Shown piece after piece: positions 47,535 through 48,255 of a stretch of 48,255 bases of DNA (positions are counted from its first letter, which is position 1; each line of letters opens with the position of its first letter). The notes under the pieces are model-generated. The model saw nothing but the letters and a program-made list of their open reading frames with translations. It made no database searches and was not told the origin of the DNA. The DNA comes from Chloroflexota bacterium (lineage in GTDB: Bacteria > Chloroflexota > UBA11872 > UBA12225). The stretch lies in NCBI GenBank assembly GCA_009693165.1, contig SHXX01000009.1, positions 1-48,255 on the forward strand. Reading direction: 5' to 3'. Position numbers and translations under genes: made by a program.

Positions 47535-48255
47535 TCAGGCGAGTGCTGCACGCATTCGGTTCAACTGATCTGCAACACGGACGTACTCGTCCTCACCGCT
47601 GTGATGCTCGACGCTCCACGCTCCGTCATAGCCGGATGCGCGAAGCATCGCCACCTTTGACGCCAGTGGCCCTTCGCACGTCGTCTGATCGAAGTGCGTA
47701 TGGCATACCCATGGTGCGACGGCAGCATCGGCGGCGTGCCGTTCATCGTCAGTTCCGGTCCATGACCCGAGGTGCAACGAAATCCCGAAACCAGGATGGT
47801 CAATCGCCTCGTACAGCCGCTTCAGGTTCGCCCATGACTTCTCAGGTCCCCAGTGGTTCTCGGCGCCCATCCTGAACCCATGATCGTAGGCATACTGGGA
47901 ATAGTGGCGAAACCGCACGACGATATGTTCGAACTCGGCATCCAACCACGTCTCCCGCCGCGAACCGGCATCAATGCGAACGAACCGTGCGCCAAGTTGC
48001 GCTCCGGCACGGAGGTGCGCCCAGGCATTCGCCTCGTTGCGCGCCCGCACCTCAGGATCGTCGTCCCAGACGTGAGCCTGGTCAACGCACAGGTCCGCCA
48101 GTGACATGCCACGCTCGTCAAGGGCGTTCCGAACTTTTGCAAGGTACGCTTCATCGGTCGAAACGAGAAAACGGTTCCAGATGTCGGCCGCGTGGAGCCC
48201 AAACCGATAGCGGCAGGTTTCCAGGTAACCGAACACATCCATCCGGCCCGAGTTG
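47535..48255 (-). CDS. Sugar phosphate isomerase/epimerase (AP endonuclease family 2 TIM barrel), 5' end outside window
   Basis: GLHAADIWNRF...VRNALDERGMSLADLCVDQAHVW...AGAQLGARFVRIDAG...GFRMGAENHWGPEKSWANLKRLYEAI...HTHFDQTT. Confidence 0.85.
   Translation of the reverse strand, partial: NSGRMDVFGYLETCRYRFGLHAADIWNRFLVSTDEAYLAKVRNALDERGMSLADLCVDQAHVWDDDPEVRARNEANAWAHLRAGAQLGARFVRIDAGSRRETWLDAEFEHIVVRFRHYSQYAYDHGFRMGAENHWGPEKSWANLKRLYEAIDHPGFGISLHLGSWTGTDDERHAADAAVAPWVCHTHFDQTTCEGPLASKVAMLRASGYDGAWSVEHHSGEDEYVRVADQLNRMRAALA

Noticed and set aside
20-48255. tRNA or rRNA genes
   Set aside because: I saw no convincing cloverleaf with a GGTTCRANTCC-type T-arm and CCA-proximal acceptor, nor conserved rRNA stretches; tRNAscan-SE/Infernal should confirm.

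Overview
A 48 kb, high-GC bacterial window, probably Chloroflexota-like by overall protein flavour (inference only). It is mostly ordinary metabolism: an orphan extracellular solute-binding lipoprotein, a mandelate-racemase/enolase-family enzyme, a class A beta-lactamase-like serine hydrolase, an 8-oxoguanine-deaminase-like amidohydrolase, a two-domain NAD-epimerase, a B12-dependent methionine synthase split into two ORFs, Gfo/Idh/MocA, HAD, SDR, UbiD, pirin and ROK proteins, and a sugar-phosphate isomerase/epimerase cut by the right edge. A DtxR/MntR-like regulator is followed by an ABC-2 exporter cassette. Three things stand out. (1) A giant ~3,640-aa secreted protein (12723..23636, minus) has 35 RCC1 repeats arranged 7+14+14 (five seven-blade sets). 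Both 14-repeat blocks appear inserted at the same point inside Ig-like domains. Every blade has a conserved Cys pair, and the C-terminus has four SH3-like repeats. (2) An uncharacterised small membrane protein (8425..8946) has a two-fold internal duplication, H-x32-DYLEVP, with exactly the same spacing in both halves. An 8-5-8 inverted repeat lies upstream and a DtxR-family gene downstream, so it is a candidate metal-related membrane protein. (3) Several genes are interrupted or split: Mrr-like endonuclease (TAG), DMT/EamA transporter (TGA), SNase-like gene (ATGA overlap) and the MetH activation domain. I found no CRISPR array, rRNA or confident tRNA. All family assignments come from reading motifs; no database search was run.
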